DNA of 64,000 nucleotides from NCBI GenBank assembly GCA_964035575.1, contig OZ037891.1, positions 1,240,001 to 1,304,000 of the forward strand. Reading direction: 5' to 3'. This document shows, piece after piece, positions 44,420-56,261 of this stretch. How positions within the stretch are numbered: the first letter of the stretch is position 1; each line of letters starts with the position of its first letter. This DNA comes from Rhynchopus sp. YZ270_cl-10. Lineage: Eukaryota; Euglenozoa; Diplonemea; Diplonemida; Diplonemidae. Made by a program: the position numbers and the translations under genes. Below the pieces are notes generated by a model. The model searched no databases, was not told the origin of the DNA, and saw nothing but the letters and a program-made list of their open reading frames with translations.

Positions 44420-44800
44420 TCACAGTTTGAGAACCATCTTGTTCATCAGCTTGGCGAGCCCCGGTAACGCCGCCCTTCTCTCCACTTTGTGCCGTCACCC
44501 TGGGGAAGGTTGCATGCGTCGCATGCATTACTTAGGGTATGCGCCACGCAGCTCACGAATTTGCGGAACCACGCTTCTGCCATCAACCTCGATATCGAGA
44601 GCCATCGGAGCTACCTTTGTCTGAACGCACCAGCCCTGGTAGGGGGGAGACCCAACCTGACAAGTTCCCCTTTTATGAGGAGGTCTAGCTGTTCCCCAGC
44701 TTCGTGTTTGGCATGAGTGACTGGAGAGCGTAATAATTTTCCCTCCTCGAGCAAATCAGAGCGTACGCGCACCACTTTTTTGCGCCTCCGTGTCGACATG
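44420..44800 (-). pseudogene. coding-like minus-strand fragment, family unknown
   Basis: MSTRRRKKVVRVRSDLLEEG ... DLLIKGELVRLGLPPTRAG (44799-44611) and MALDIEVDGRSVVPQIRELR then GAYPK (about 44607-44524) look coding but in different frames, with a stop between. GC content resembles host genes. No family recognised. Could be a decayed gene or element remnant between two active + strand genes. Confidence 0.3.
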
Positions 44801-44910
44801 AGAGCGTTTGTTACAACTTTTCAACTTCCATTTTCCCATTTCTTCTATGAAGGTCAAAGACCAACCTCCCCTCTTCACCCCTTACCCTTACCCTTACCCT
44901 ACAGGCAACG

Positions 44911-46391
44911 ATGTCGGTGCTCTCATATGCGACGTCGTTTCCGATATGCGATGACATCCCCCCTTCTGTGCCTGCAGGTGCAGGGCGGCGTGAGGGGAGT
45001 GGGTCCATCGTGGTGGAGCAGCTGACGGCAGAGTGCAACATGCTGCGGGAGCAGCAGGCACGCGAGCTGGCAGGATGCCAGGCAGACTACGCACGGCGTC
45101 TCCTCAAGGTCGAGGCCGCATACCAACGCGAGCTGCGCACAGTCAGAGAACAACACCGCAGTGCCGAGGCAGCGCAAGCACAACACTTCCGTGCAGAAGT
45201 CGCCCATGCCAACACCCAAGCACAGCGTCTTGTTGATGCAGCGCAAAATGCGCAAAATATGCAAAATATGAATAGTGCGCAAAATGCTCAAAATGCTCAA
45301 AATACGCCAAACGCTCTAACACTCGAACTAAGCGAAAAACATGCCCGCACCCTGTCTGCTCTCAAGGAGGTGCACCAAGCAGAGCTGGCGCAGGCTCGGT
45401 TTGAAACCCGCAAGGAGCTTGAAAGGGACCACGAAGGGCAGATCACTCAGAGCGCTGCGTTCATGAAGCAGCAGGCAGGGCGGATGCGTGACATGGCTGC
45501 TGCCGAGGTTGTGGGTGTGCGCGAGAGGCTTGCTGCAGAGGAGGCTGAGGTGGCACGCCTGAAGGCTGCTGTGCGCGACCGCGACTCACGCATTGCAGCA
45601 CTACTTCACAACGCAGTAGACCCTGAAGAGGCAAGACAGGACGAACGACGCAAAGTGCTCTCTGCGTCACAGAAGGCACACAAAGCGCAGGAGCAGCACT
45701 TCCGCAAGGAGGTGACAACACGCGACGAACGTGTCGAGGCTGCTACCTTAGGGCTGCGCGACTCTGTGCGCGAAGCTGAGTCGCTCAAGGTGCAAATCGA
45801 GAAGCTGACCAGCAGCCACACAGCAGAGCTGCAGCGGGTGCAGGCGAAGGCAGCGGAGGAGGCGCACCTGATGGCGAGGACAGTGGACAGCCTGCACGCA
45901 GATGTGGCGCAGTTGCGGCAGGAGGGCAGCGTGAAGGATGCGCGCATGGAAGCCACGCTCACAGCACTCAACAGCGCAGAAGCAATGCTACAAGAGCTGG
46001 CCCACAACGAGACGTGCCGAGAGGCAGAGGCCGCACAGCAGGCACGCTCCAACCACTCCCTTCAGGAGCAGCTCCGCCTCCTGCAGAACACCATCGACAT
46101 GCAGGTGCACTCAACAGAAACCTGCGAGAATTCCGTCGTAAATGCGCAGACACTAGTTCGCAAGGTGATCACCTCAGTCGCAGGGATGCTGCACGTATGT
46201 TGCTTTAAAAGAGTGCAAATTTTGACAAAAAGTTTAAAACAAAAACAAAACCACCTTCACAGGGAGAGGACCTCAAGTCGCACAGCTTTGGACAAGGGGA
46301 GCTAGGAAGCAGATTCGTCTCTGACTACCAGACTGAAGCCACTCCCAAGAAGGTCACCATTGGTGCGCTGGAGATTCTAGAAGGGTTGTAG
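44911..46391 (+). CDS. coiled-coil protein, function unknown
   Basis: Exons 44911-46194 and 46263-46391 with a 68-nt intron (GTATGT...TTCACAG); 470 residues. Almost the whole protein from about residue 35 to 430 is Ala/Glu/Arg/Gln-rich heptad sequence, for example VEQLTAECNMLREQQARELA and RERLAAEEAEVARLKAAVRD. An Asn/Gln/Met tract (AQNAQNMQNMNSAQNAQNAQ, near 110-130) interrupts it and may be a hinge. Exon 2 gives a non-coiled tail, GEDLKSHSFGQGELGSRFVS to KKVTIGALEILEGL, which looks like a conserved motif but I do not recognise it. Possibly centrosomal, flagellar or cytoskeletal; not provable here. The ATG is 6 nt after CCTTACCCTACAG (AG at 44904), an acceptor-like tract. Confidence 0.75.
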
Positions 46392-46766
46392 CAATTGGGG
46401 AGAGGGTTTATCTTGTCTTCAAAATTTGTAGTTCTAACGTAGATTCCTTTACTATAAATGTATTTAGAAAAAATAATAGCACCTGTATTTTTGGTATTTT
46501 GCTCATCACTTTTGTAGCTGTCTTCTTGTTGCTCTCACCGAGGAAGCCCAGGACTGCAACCTGGCTTGCTCGAGGTGTTACGTCATTAACACAACAGTTC
46601 ACAACTCCTCAAAGACGCGGCATTTGTCGGTCTTTTGTTTGGCTTTTTTCTAATATCTACGAAAGCAACGGTACACAACGTTTGATCCTCACCAATACCA
46701 CATTCACCCACCCACCCACTACCCTCTGCAGAGACACGCCTGCCACGTGGCACGGTTGTTGTCAAG

Positions 46767-48650
46767 ATGGCCTCCCTGCGAGAAGAGCGACGGCCACCGA
46801 CCACACAGTGGAACGACCCTGTAACCTCGCGTAGTGGCGGCGATCTTGTCTTCGGCCGCCAGGCACTGCACCGCGTGCAGCACACACACCACACCCACCA
46901 CGACACGACGCCGCTTGACTCCGCCGCCGTCCCACGCAGGGTAAACACCCGCAGCAAGTCGGGTGGGCCTGCCAAGCGCTTCCGCTCTGTACAGGGGGCC
47001 CCTACCAGCAACTCCGCCGCCAAGCGTTCGCTCACAGGGCGCAGCGGGAACGTGGCCACAACGCTTCCCGGCATCAACCCTCCTTCGTACGCGACGCCGG
47101 CCACACAGCCGAAGATACAGAGCGGTGGTGGGTATGCGGGGGGCGGGGGTGCACGGCGGCCGATACGCACCTCTGCAGCACCTGGCATGTCGGGTATGGT
47201 GCCGCCCTCGTACATCCGCTCACGGTCACGCACCAGCGCACTGACGTCGACGAGCACACGGGGTGTGGATGTGCACGAAGCACCGCAGCCGTCTCCCACC
47301 CCTACCAGCAGTGCGCGTGGTGTGCAGTCGACGCTAGGCATGTCAGGGTTGAAGGCAAAGGAGCGCAGCACGCCGAGCGGCAGCACGTCAGCACGGCGCA
47401 GCAGGACGGCAGAGCTGCCGCAGGTGTCGACACACCGTATGAAGGCTGCTGCTGCGGCAGGTGCCGCGACCACGTCGCCGCTCAACGCAGACATCACCCC
47501 AGGGGCGGGTGGTGTCGGGTGGACGGTGGACCGTGCCGGCATGTCTAAGGGGAAGGGCAACAAGCTGCAGTGGTTCGGGCCACCAGGCGAGGTCGTGCCC
47601 GGGCTCTGGGTCGGCTCCATGGAGCACGCAGCCCCTACGTACGTTGCGCAGGCAGGCTTCACGACGATCTTCTCCATCATGCGCTACAGCGTCTTCGGCG
47701 GGCCGCCGCTGTACCCAGCTGAGGTGGAGTTCCACAACTACCCCTTCTGCGACAATGGGACAGATGTCATCCCGTTTGCAGACATTGCGCTCAAAATCAA
47801 CGAATCGTTGGGGCGTGGCATGCGGTATGGATAAAGGGTTTGCAACTGGCTTCGCCGAATTTTTCTCTCTCGGCATCCCTAAATTTTGTCACCATTTGCC
47901 ATTTTACACCACAAAACAACACAGGATTCTTGTGCACTGCAAGCAAGGCATCTCTCGATCAGTCAGTTCTGTCATGGCGTATTTGCTCATATTCAAGGGC
48001 ATGAGGTATTGTTTGCCGGTTCTATTATCCCCCCTTTGAGCCCCACCCTTCCCGCCCTTTGCTTCAATCCTTCAATTTCTTACTCAAATAGCCCTGCCTC
48101 TCGGGTACGCAAATACATGATGAAGATGAATACGACAGCATGGCCTTTTGTCTTACACACCTCCTCCTCCCTTCCCGCCAAACCTTTCCCAAAACACAGC
48201 TTCGACGAGAGTCTGTCCGCAGTGAAGAGTGTACGCCCTGCTGCTGCACCGAAGTTCAGTTCGCAGCTGCGCATTCTTGTTGTGGTGGGGCGGAAGGAGG
48301 ACAGGGCTGCGGTGCAGGAGGCGGAGGGAGCGGGCGAGGCACAGGGAGCACACGCAGCACACACGGCACAGCTGGGGGACTCTTCCACGCACGCCTCGGT
48401 CGCGAACGCAGGGCCAGACCGTGCCCTGTACACACACCCCCACGCACCCTCAGGGCGTGGTGCTGCGGACACCACACACGACACACCCCTCTCCAGCACC
48501 TCAGACGGCTTCGCAAGCACACTCCCTCAAGGCGTTCCTATCTCCCCTGTTGACGCGCCACCACCTCGCAGCCAGCCACACGTCATTGAGGCGACCGAGA
48601 GCCACGCGGTGCTCAAACCGGTGTCCGATTACGACTGCCACCCTCATTAA
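46767..48650 (+). CDS. dual-specificity phosphatase with long disordered N-terminus
   Basis: Exons 46767-47824, 47925-48005 and 48200-48650; introns 100 and 194 nt (GTATGG...CACAG; GTATTG...CACAG); 529 residues. Residues 1-265 are Ser/Thr/Arg/Pro-rich and probably disordered, with many basic-Ser sites. The DSP domain starts LQWFGPPGEVVPGLWVGSME. FCDNGTDVIPF probably holds the general acid. Exon 2 supplies ILVHCKQGISRSVSSVMAYL with Cys358 and Arg364. Exon 3 begins SFDESLSAVKSVRPAAAPKF then SSQL, the usual DSP end. A charged tail of about 140 residues follows. Splicing is required to build the active site: reading through intron 1 stops 3 codons on. Likely active; substrate unknown. AG at 46731 after CACTACCCTCTGCAG may be its acceptor. 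Confidence 0.85.
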
Positions 48651-48730
48651 TCTCTGAGATTTTGGGTATTTTTTTTCTTGAGAGAATATGGCAACAAAAG
48701 TTGCCAAGATCAATACTTTTTTTTTTTTTT

Positions 48731-48783
48731 GTGATTCTGGGAATTGTGGGGTCGGATGTGTACCTGCATCAAACACCTACCAC
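48731..48783 (+). repeat. dispersed repeat R2
   Basis: GTGATTCTGGGAATTGTGGG then TCGGATGTGTACCTGCATCA; divergent copy. Confidence 0.45.
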
Positions 48784-48863
48784 TTTTTAATCCACTTCAG
48801 ATTTAAATAAAGTAAGAGTGCTGCTCTGTTGGACAAGGCTGATGTTATTTTTAGATATTTTCC

Positions 48864-48912
48864 AAGGTGACTAAAGCACAGAGAGGCTTAGGTTCATCTT
48901 AGAAACTTTTCC
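48864..48912 (+). repeat. R1 repeat
   Basis: AAGGTGACTAAAGCACAGAG then AGGCTTAGGTTCATCTTAG and pyrimidine run. One extra A bulges the stem. Confidence 0.75.
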
Positions 48913-49148
48913 TATTTTTTTTTCTTCTTCTTCTCTCTCGCATGCTTTTCAGCAAAGGTGTCAGTGTTGCTATGTATTGTCAAAGAAAGTTTTTTCGGGC
49001 TATGGTGTAGTAGTTTTGTTTGGCACCTCTGCGGGGAAGCATGCAGCTGCTGCAACTTAGGGAACTGCAGTTACCGTAGGAGGCGTAATAGAAGATAGAG
49101 TAGGGCGTGTGGCTGTATTATTATTTTTGAGAAGAGAAGGTGTTTTTT

Positions 49149-49186
49149 GGTAAGTATGAGGCTTAGGTTCCTCTACACCGACGATT
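49149..49186 (+). repeat. R1 repeat, 3' half
   Basis: GGTAAGTATGAGGCTTAGGT then TCCTCTACACC. The left stem half is lost. Confidence 0.5.
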
Positions 49187-49382
49187 TTTTCTTTTATTTC
49201 TGATGTGTGTTGTGCGTGAGAGAGGAATACGTCAATTCGTTCAAATTTTCTATATTTTTTTTCCCGGACCTCAGAGCATTTGCAGCAGGGTCCTATTTTC
49301 CCCCTTCAAGCCTACAAGAGGTACCTCTTGTTATTCCAGTAACGCTGCACCAACGCCATGTTTTCAGTTTTCTTTTTTACTT

Positions 49383-49470
49383 CGAGAAATGGATGTAGGA
49401 CTGCATGGGCTGGGGTCGGTCACGAGAGGGGGCTTCTGTGGTTTCAAAGTCAGCTTGTTTTTTTTTTTGT
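49383..49470 (+). repeat. R5 repeat
   Basis: GAAATGGATGTAGGACTGCA, then CGAGAGGGGGCTTCTG and TTTCAAAGTCAGCTTG before poly(T). Related to 43063-43170. Confidence 0.65.
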
Positions 49471-49877
49471 ATCACATTGGGTCGATAAACCTTTCTCTCT
49501 TCCACTGTTACATTTTTCTGGCCCAAATAAAGTTGTGAAACAACACTACACATCGAGGGAGACGACCTGAGCTGGGGAGACCGACACAACACAACTCATA
49601 TTGTCCTATTCACATGCATGAGCGAACAAAATAAAAAAAACCCCCATCCACGTATTCCCAGTCTTTTTTTGCGTCAAAAGAAAGAAAGGGAATGTGTGTT
49701 GTCCACCCCTCTCACTTCTGAATGGAAAGCGAAAAACTGTTTTTCTCTGCATCGCTCTGCACTCTGGTGTATTGAAGTGTTTTTAATATCAGTTTTTTTT
49801 TTGGGTAGGACAATTGATTTTTTTTTTGCTTGACGTTTTTCGGGTTCCCAAAAAAGTGCGTAAACGGCAACCAAAAA

Positions 49878-49934
49878 TGGTGCTTTCGGAAATCGGTCAG
49901 CAACCTGTCAATATCGACCCCTCCCGGAGCGCCA
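49878..49934. mobile_element. tiny MITE, TGGTGCT family, copy 2
   Basis: 57 bp, ends TGGTGCTTTCGG and (inward from 49934) TGGCGCTCCGGGAGG, with AAAAA on both sides as the 5-bp target duplication. It has only one ACCTGTC unit, the shortest of the three copies. Confidence 0.8.
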
Positions 49935-50062
49935 AAAAACATTTAATTGTTCTATGATACCGATGGATCGTATCCTAATTCTGGGATACGGTCCAAAGTG
50001 TGTTGAGGTATGTGTTGTGCCTGTCTTATGTGGACACCCCCTACCCTAGCCTTTATTTCGCA

Positions 50063-50110
50063 GGTTGACTAAGCACAGCGAGGCTTATGTTCATATTTGC
50101 AACTTTTCTA
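50063..50110 (+). repeat. R1 repeat
   Basis: GGTTGACTAAGCACAGCGAG then GCTTATGTTCATATTTGC and pyrimidine run. Confidence 0.7.
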
Positions 50111-51248
50111 TATTTGGTGCATTCCTCCAGAGGTGTTTGGCACCGTCACCAGCTTCACCTCTTTTTTATGGTAGCTTTTATTTTTTATGCACACAAAACC
50201 AGCCTCTTGACCGAATATTCAGAGTAAAGACCCTGTCAGTTAAGAGCTGGGACAACAGAACAAAAGCTCTGTTGGGGGTGCCAGCAATTCTGTGTGCACA
50301 CCACGCAACACAGCACGAATGCAAATAACAAGGTGTAGTTTTGGGGGCGGTTTTTATGTTTATTTTCCATATTATTACGTGTTTTTATACCTTTTTTTTT
50401 GTTCTTTTTTTGGTGCCTTTGATATCCTCTGAGATGTGTGATGCACCAACCAACCCTTTTTTTTTATTATTAGATCACAAACCTCCCCCCCCCCTATTCC
50501 CTGCTGGACCGGTTTTGGACCAGCAGACAGAAAAGCACGGCGCGTTCTTTTTTACCCTGTGTATGTTTTTTGTTAAAGGTGACTGAGTGCAGAGAAACTA
50601 AAATTCATCTTCACCGACTTTTTCACCCTCCCCCCCAAGTCTAGGCTAGTCCTACTTGTCCCCCCCCTATATGGGGGAACCCTAACGGGTAATGGGGAAT
50701 ATGGGGGGTAAAAAAACCTGGGGAAAAAAAAAACCGCAAAAGAAAAAAAGGGAGCTGTTTTTGCAAAAGAGGGGGTATTTTTACTGTTTTTTCCCCTTTT
50801 TCGAAATAGAGATTCCCCCCCTTACCCCCCCACCTGTTAATGAATGAACCCACACACAGGATGGTTTATAAAGCGGGTATGTAACGGAGCCCAAAGAGCT
50901 CTGTTTCACGCACCGATCTTTGCAACACCAGCCTGTTCTCCCCTCCTCCCCTATATTTTGTACAGTGCCTGCGTCCCAGAGGCGTTTTGCACTTATACCC
51001 TTTTTTGTACCCCTTGGAGTGACCGAGACTGTAACAGAATTAGAATAACAGAGCGTGCGGGACCTGTAGCCCGCAGTGTCAAAAAAATGCTGCAGAAGCT
51101 TATTGTGTTTGACTAATGAGGGGTACCCAATGTGTATGTGTGTCAAAATTTCCCCCAAAAAATGGGTTCCCCAGGGTTTTTTATTACGGTGCCAAGAGCA
51201 ATGGTATGTTTTTGTAAGCGTTCTTTTGATATTTTTAGCACCCTCTAT
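50111..51248. other. intergenic with R1 and R3 copies
   Basis: No gene. A diverged R1 at 50576-50622 (AAAGGTGACTGAGTGCAGAG ... ATTCATCTTCA) and an R3 copy at 50963-51005 (CAGTGCCTGCGTCCCAGAGG, TTTTGCACTT). Confidence 0.5.
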
Positions 51249-51550
51249 CACGGCATCCATAAGCCCTTACTAAGGGATTTGAGCTCCACCTCTTAATTTT
51301 TTAAGCCCTTAATTTTGGGATCAGCTAAAATTAAGGGCTTAATTTAAGGGCTTAGTTTCTTACTAAGAGCTTACTAAGGGCTTAGTAAGAAATTAGGGGA
51401 AACGACAATGTGGACTCTAAAAATGTGGATTACGACAATGTGGATTAATAATCCACATTGTCGCATAATCCACATTGTCGTAATCCACATTGTCGCAAAA
51501 AATAATCCACATTGTCGCATAATCCGGATTCTTGATTTTTTGCCTTCTTG

Positions 51551-51639
51551 GTACCCAGGTACCCAGGTACCCAGGTACCCAGGTACCCAGGTACCCAGGT
51601 ACCCAGGTACCCAGGTACCCAGGTACCCAGGTACCCAGG
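51551..51639. repeat. 8-bp tandem array
   Basis: About 11 copies of GTACCCAG. The corresponding place in the 29758 element (29890-29975) has a degenerate version, so the array has grown here. Confidence 0.95.
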
Positions 51640-51907
51640 AACAGGAAAAAAGTCGTGAAAGAGCAACCACAGCTCCACATGACAAACACAAAAGTGTCCA
51701 GTCACGTGGGGCATTCATGCACTGAGGAGATAATGATCCAACAATTTACAAGAAAGATTACTTAACCTACTGCTGGAAATTGCCAGGTCGTAGTAACACA
51801 CAAAGTGTGCCTCCGTTCGGGAAGACCGGATATTCTAGAGACCAAAAAGGCCTCAAGAATATCTTCCGGTAGTCAAGGTAGAACCGAGTGAACGGCCCAA
51901 GACCCCC

Positions 51908-52760
51908 GTGGAGAAGTTAAATGTTGTAATGCTATCAAGTAGAAACTGCGAACACTGTCTTACCCTCCTCAATGCATGGTGGTTGATGTCTTCCACAACA
52001 AATTTCCTGTACCCAGGTACCCAGGTTCCCAGACCCACGCAGTACCACGTCGCAGTACTACGCAAAATTTACCACCAGACCCTGTCTTCGTGCACCTGAA
52101 GTACAACGCCGCAGACAGGCCAAACATGCGTTGGACTCAGAGGAATGCCCGCTGTGCAGGTATCATGAGAACCAACTCCCAGCAACAAGGGGCGCCTTTT
52201 GGCGGGCGTTGTTGAGGGTGTTTGGGGTGCAAAGTTTTCCACAATTTTGATGCGCGGGTACAGAAGTGTTGTCTTGTTCTTTCATCTCTAGGAATGTAAA
52301 TGTCAATCGCGTTTAACTACCACGAGGGCTTGTTCAGTGAACCCACAAGGGGTCGAAGGGGGTTGGTTATCCCATATCTATCAAAGGTTGTGTCGACCAG
52401 GCTAAACCACTATGTTACGCTGTACGTTGTTAAATCCGAAGAAATAACACTTTAGCAGCCGCAGGAAGTTTGCTAAAAAGAGTGCCTCACACAAACCACC
52501 ACCCGCGATTGACTTAGATGTTATAACAAAGAGAATTCAGAACAAAACAACACCCTGCCCCATACACACTAAATTGTCATACTTCAAGAGCATGCCTGGG
52601 CCAAAATTACTATGACGAAAAGGCAACAAGACCACCCACAAGGAGTGTGAATTGTGCACTGGTTTTCTGGGGGAACAAACAATATTTTCTTGCGTCTAGT
52701 CCTCCGTAAGTAGAGGACAGACTTTCCGGAAGGTTTCCAAAGTCGAATTTCTTGCACTAG
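51908..52760 (+). pseudogene. second copy of the possible piggyBac-like remnant
   Basis: Matches 30244-31100 with small differences, including short deletions and base changes in the Cys-rich region. Broken in several frames. Confidence 0.3.
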
Positions 52761-53692
52761 CTATGCTCCCTGGGTTAATGGCAATAGCAGTGACTGACAG
52801 AGTGTTCCCACCCCCCTTTCTACCCATATGTTCGCTCGTTCTGCACTCTCGACGTTGCACTCATTGCGATACCTGTTTAAAAGTGAATTTGTGAGTGGTG
52901 GGGAAATTAAAGAAGGTGACTTCTTAAAATAATAAGTTGGCGGGGTGTAAAATATTGTTCTGGAGACTCTTGGAGGAAATACGAGTCGACGGCCTTATTT
53001 TGTTGAATATTCACCAGAAAGTTAAACATATTTACATACCTTGTCTTGCGCCTTCGCTGCTGTCAAGGTGCCTTCTCTGGGTACCCAGTAGGAGGCTCAA
53101 AACTGCTCAATTCTGGCTGGAATTGCAAAATTGGGCACTTTTAGGATGTGACCAAAAAATTTTTCGAGAGTCTAGTTATTACAGAGGCTCACCTTAGAAG
53201 GCAAAAATAGTCAATAATCCGGATTACCGACAATAATCCGGATTATGTGACAAGGTGGATTACTGGTGTTTTGGTGGAAAAAACCGCAAAAACGCGTTTT
53301 AGACCCCCAGAGAGGCTCAAAACTGCTCAATTCTGGCTTTAATTGCAAAATTGGGCACTTTTAGGATGCGACCAAAAAAATTTTCGAGAGTCTAGTTATT
53401 ACAGAGGCTCACCTTAGAAGGCAAAAAATCAAGAATCCGGATTATGCGACAATGTGGATTATTTTTTGCGACAATGTGGATTACGACAATGTGGATTATG
53501 CGACAATGTGGATTATTAATCCACATTGTCGTAATCCACATTTTTAGAGTCCACATTGTCGTTTCCCCAAGAAATTAAGGGCTTAATTTAAGGGCTTAAA
53601 AAGAGCTTACCAAGAGTGCACTTACCCCAGGCATACTGTGCGGGCGAGTAGAAAAAACTCGCCCATTTTTGGAGGGCGAGTTTTTTTTGGTA

Positions 53693-53939
53693 CCGACCCT
53701 CCCCCGTGAACTTGTCCCCCCCTCCGACCCCCTTGAAATTGTCCCCCCTGGGGGAAAAAGTGAGGGGGGGACAATATCACGCACGGCAAAAAGGGGGGAC
53801 AATTTCTCGTACTGTAGGGGGGTGGCCGTTTTGATGTGAAGAAGGGAGAGCAAAGGTTGTCCCCGCGACTCCCTTGAAATTGTCCGTCGGGGCAAAATAC
53901 CGGTTTTTGGAGGGGGGCAATTTCACGGGGGAGGGTCGG
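53693..53939. mobile_element. TA-flanked MITE
   Basis: 247 bp, ends CCGACCCTCCCCCGTGAA and inverse, flanked by TA (53691-53692, 53940-53941). Interior has repeated GGGGGACAATTTC-type units. Non-autonomous mariner-like element. Confidence 0.75.
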
Positions 53940-54085
53940 TAGGGATTTTACCTTGGGAAAAGTGCACCTGCGAAAATATGAGTGAAATTTGATTTGCCTG
54001 CAGGTATACTATTAACCGGCATGGCGAGTACGTTGTTGTACAGCGAATATAGCCACTACCCATGCCTTTGTGGTCCTCCATATTG

Positions 54086-54138
54086 TAGTGCATCTTGTCC
54101 CCGGGATCCTGCGGGGATCCCGGGGACAAGATGCACTA
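54086..54138. repeat. 24-bp perfect hairpin
   Basis: Arm 54086-54109 (TAGTGCATCTTGTCCCCGGG then ATCC), 5-nt loop, arm 54115-54138. Flanking AT bases extend it with one mismatch. Could be a recent palindrome, a promoter-like or cleavage site, or a MITE remnant. Confidence 0.85.
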
Positions 54139-54735
54139 TAATATATATACAATAGATACACACAGGATCTGAAAATTTGGGCGAGTTTTGGACGAATTTT
54201 GGCCGATGTAGTCATAAACTCGATGTGAGTCGCATTCTCGGACTATTTTTGGTCTGGCGAAAAATTCTTACACAATTCTCGCACGATGCTCCGTGGTCAC
54301 GTAACGCTAAATCCTCCGTGATGCGAGAATTACAGGCGAGGATGCGATAATGATTCTCGCATGCGAACACCCAAAACCACGAAGGAGGACGCAAGGAAGG
54401 CTTTACTGCACTTAGGTACAGGATACGTTGTCATTTTCAGGTACAAACAAGGGTACTTTGAAGCGGTTGAGGCGCACACACACCCGTTGCAAAATGCATC
54501 TGTACTTCATTTCTGTGGGACCCACGCTAGACTGGCGCTACCTCTGAGGGGTTTTTTTGTACTTTAGTGGTGGCTGGCAACCTGTATTCTGTGGTGGTCA
54601 AACGTGAAATATTCCTTCTGCAATGGATTTATTGGGTGTATGTTATACTGGGACAATGTGGTCAGATCACTCTTCAGACCACTTGGAAAAGTGCACGGCA
54701 TATAAAAGTATCCGCCTGCGGCGGGCGGCCCTTTT

Positions 54736-55148
54736 ACTGTACTGTACTGTACTGTACTGTACTGTACTGTACTGTACTGTACTGTACTGTACTGTACTGT
54801 ACTGTACTGTACTGTACTGTACTGTACTGTACTGTACTGTACTGTACTGTACTGTACTGTACTGTACTGTACTGTACTGTACTGTACTGTACTGTACTGT
54901 ACTGTACTGTACTGTACTGTACTGTACTGTACTGTACTGTACTGTACTGTACTGTACTGTACTGTACTGTACTGTACTGTACTGTACTGTACTGTACTGT
55001 ACTGTACTGTACTGTACTGTACTGTACTGTACTGTACTGTACTGTACTGTACTGTACTGTACTGTACTGTACTGTACTGTACTGTACTGTACTGTACTGT
55101 ACTGTACTGTACTGTACTGTACTGTACTGTACTGTACTGTACTGTACT
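54736..55148. repeat. (ACTGT)n satellite, about 82 copies
   Basis: 413 bp of the perfect 5-mer ACTGT. Because the unit is 5 bp and free of stop codons on either strand, it keeps reading frames open both ways; these are not genes. Confidence 0.98.
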
Positions 55149-56261
55149 CCCAATCCCCTGTGTATACCATACAATGCAACGAGGCCGGGTACGCCTGAAA
55201 ATACTCATATCTGGAAAATATATCTGAGGCGTGCCTGAGGCGTCACTGAGGCGTGCCTGAGGCGTACTCGGGATTAGTTACGTTTAAGTACGCCTCAGGC
55301 ACGCCTGAGTATATATCAACGCATACTTGCGTTTCAGGCGCCTGGTGTGGGTTTTTCCCCGCAAAATGGGCCTCTGATGAATTTCCGGAGCGATCTGAAA
55401 AAATTCCGGGGTCGGACAATTTTTTTAGCAAAAAATGCGTGACTGTAAGTTTGTACCAAAATCAGGGGAAAGTATACTCGGTTTCATATTTCTGCTGATA
55501 TATAAAATTATTACGCACAGGTCATCACGTTTCTAAGGCATGCCATGTATTTTCCCCACCCCCTGAAATGTGCTGAAATCAACTTTCGGTGTCCTGCTGA
55601 GAAAATTGCGGGGTCGCAAGATATTTTTAGTGGAAAAATATCATGGTTACTGCCTACAGTAAACTGTCTCCTAAAAAGAGGCTTCGCAGAAGATGAGTCA
55701 TACCTCGGTTATGTATAAAAAAGTCCTTTGGTCACCCCATAGTTGTATTTAAATTAGAGCTGTGGTCTGTGGATGAAGGAGACCTGTGCATGATTTTAGG
55801 ATCTCGATGGGATCTTTCTAGTGTTGGAGGATCCAGCCTTGTATGAGCCTCTTCCGTCTTGCATCAAGTTGGGCCGCGAAGGGCCCAGTCGAAAATCACC
55901 CCCGAGATTTGTTTCCAATGATTTTTGAACCAATGAAATACCCGAATGTACCACCAAAATATATATCATCAGCACCAAAGCTAGCGAACCCTTTTCATTT
56001 TTTCGACTCGCTCGGCCCACAGGCACATTTTTCATCGTGCGACCCCGCATTTAAAAGATTTTGCTACCTCTGAATCGAAAGCCACAAAATTTGGGGCGAA
56101 ATACTTTTTTGTTCATGACCAAAATGCTGGTAAGAATATAAATATACTCAGGCGTGCCTGAGGCGTACTTAAACGTAACTAATCCCGAGTACGCCTCAGG
56201 CACGCCTGAGTATTTATTTTCAGGCCTTGGCGAGGCCGACTCGGCCTCGTTGCATTGTATG

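Larger units (their letters stand above)
48651..49877. other. intergenic with R1, R2 and R5 copies
   Basis: No gene. R2 at 48731, R1 at 48864 and 49149, R5 at 49383. Otherwise AT-rich. Confidence 0.5.
51396..53568. mobile_element. element with 9-bp target duplication (Mutator-like) nested in the 51249 element
   Basis: Ends GGGGAAACGACAATGTGGAC and inverse; 9-bp duplication AAGAAATTA (51387-51395, 53569-53577). Subterminal arrays of AATCCACATTGTCG. Its core 51640-52805 is nearly the same as 29985-31140 in the TA-flanked element, although the ends differ completely; a second shared block is 53013-53085 with 32590-32666. Confidence 0.85.

Noticed and set aside
44884-44902. TTACCC repeats resembling telomere sequence
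   Set aside because: Only three units, directly before an AG and a start codon; better read as a splice-acceptor pyrimidine tract.
51546-51640. Regular repeats that could suggest a CRISPR array
   Set aside because: Plain 8-bp tandem array without spacers, in a eukaryotic transposon.
54564-55238. Long open frames on both strands, over 200 codons
   Set aside because: They come from the (ACTGT)n array, whose 5-bp unit has no stop in any frame. Low complexity on both strands, no coding signal.
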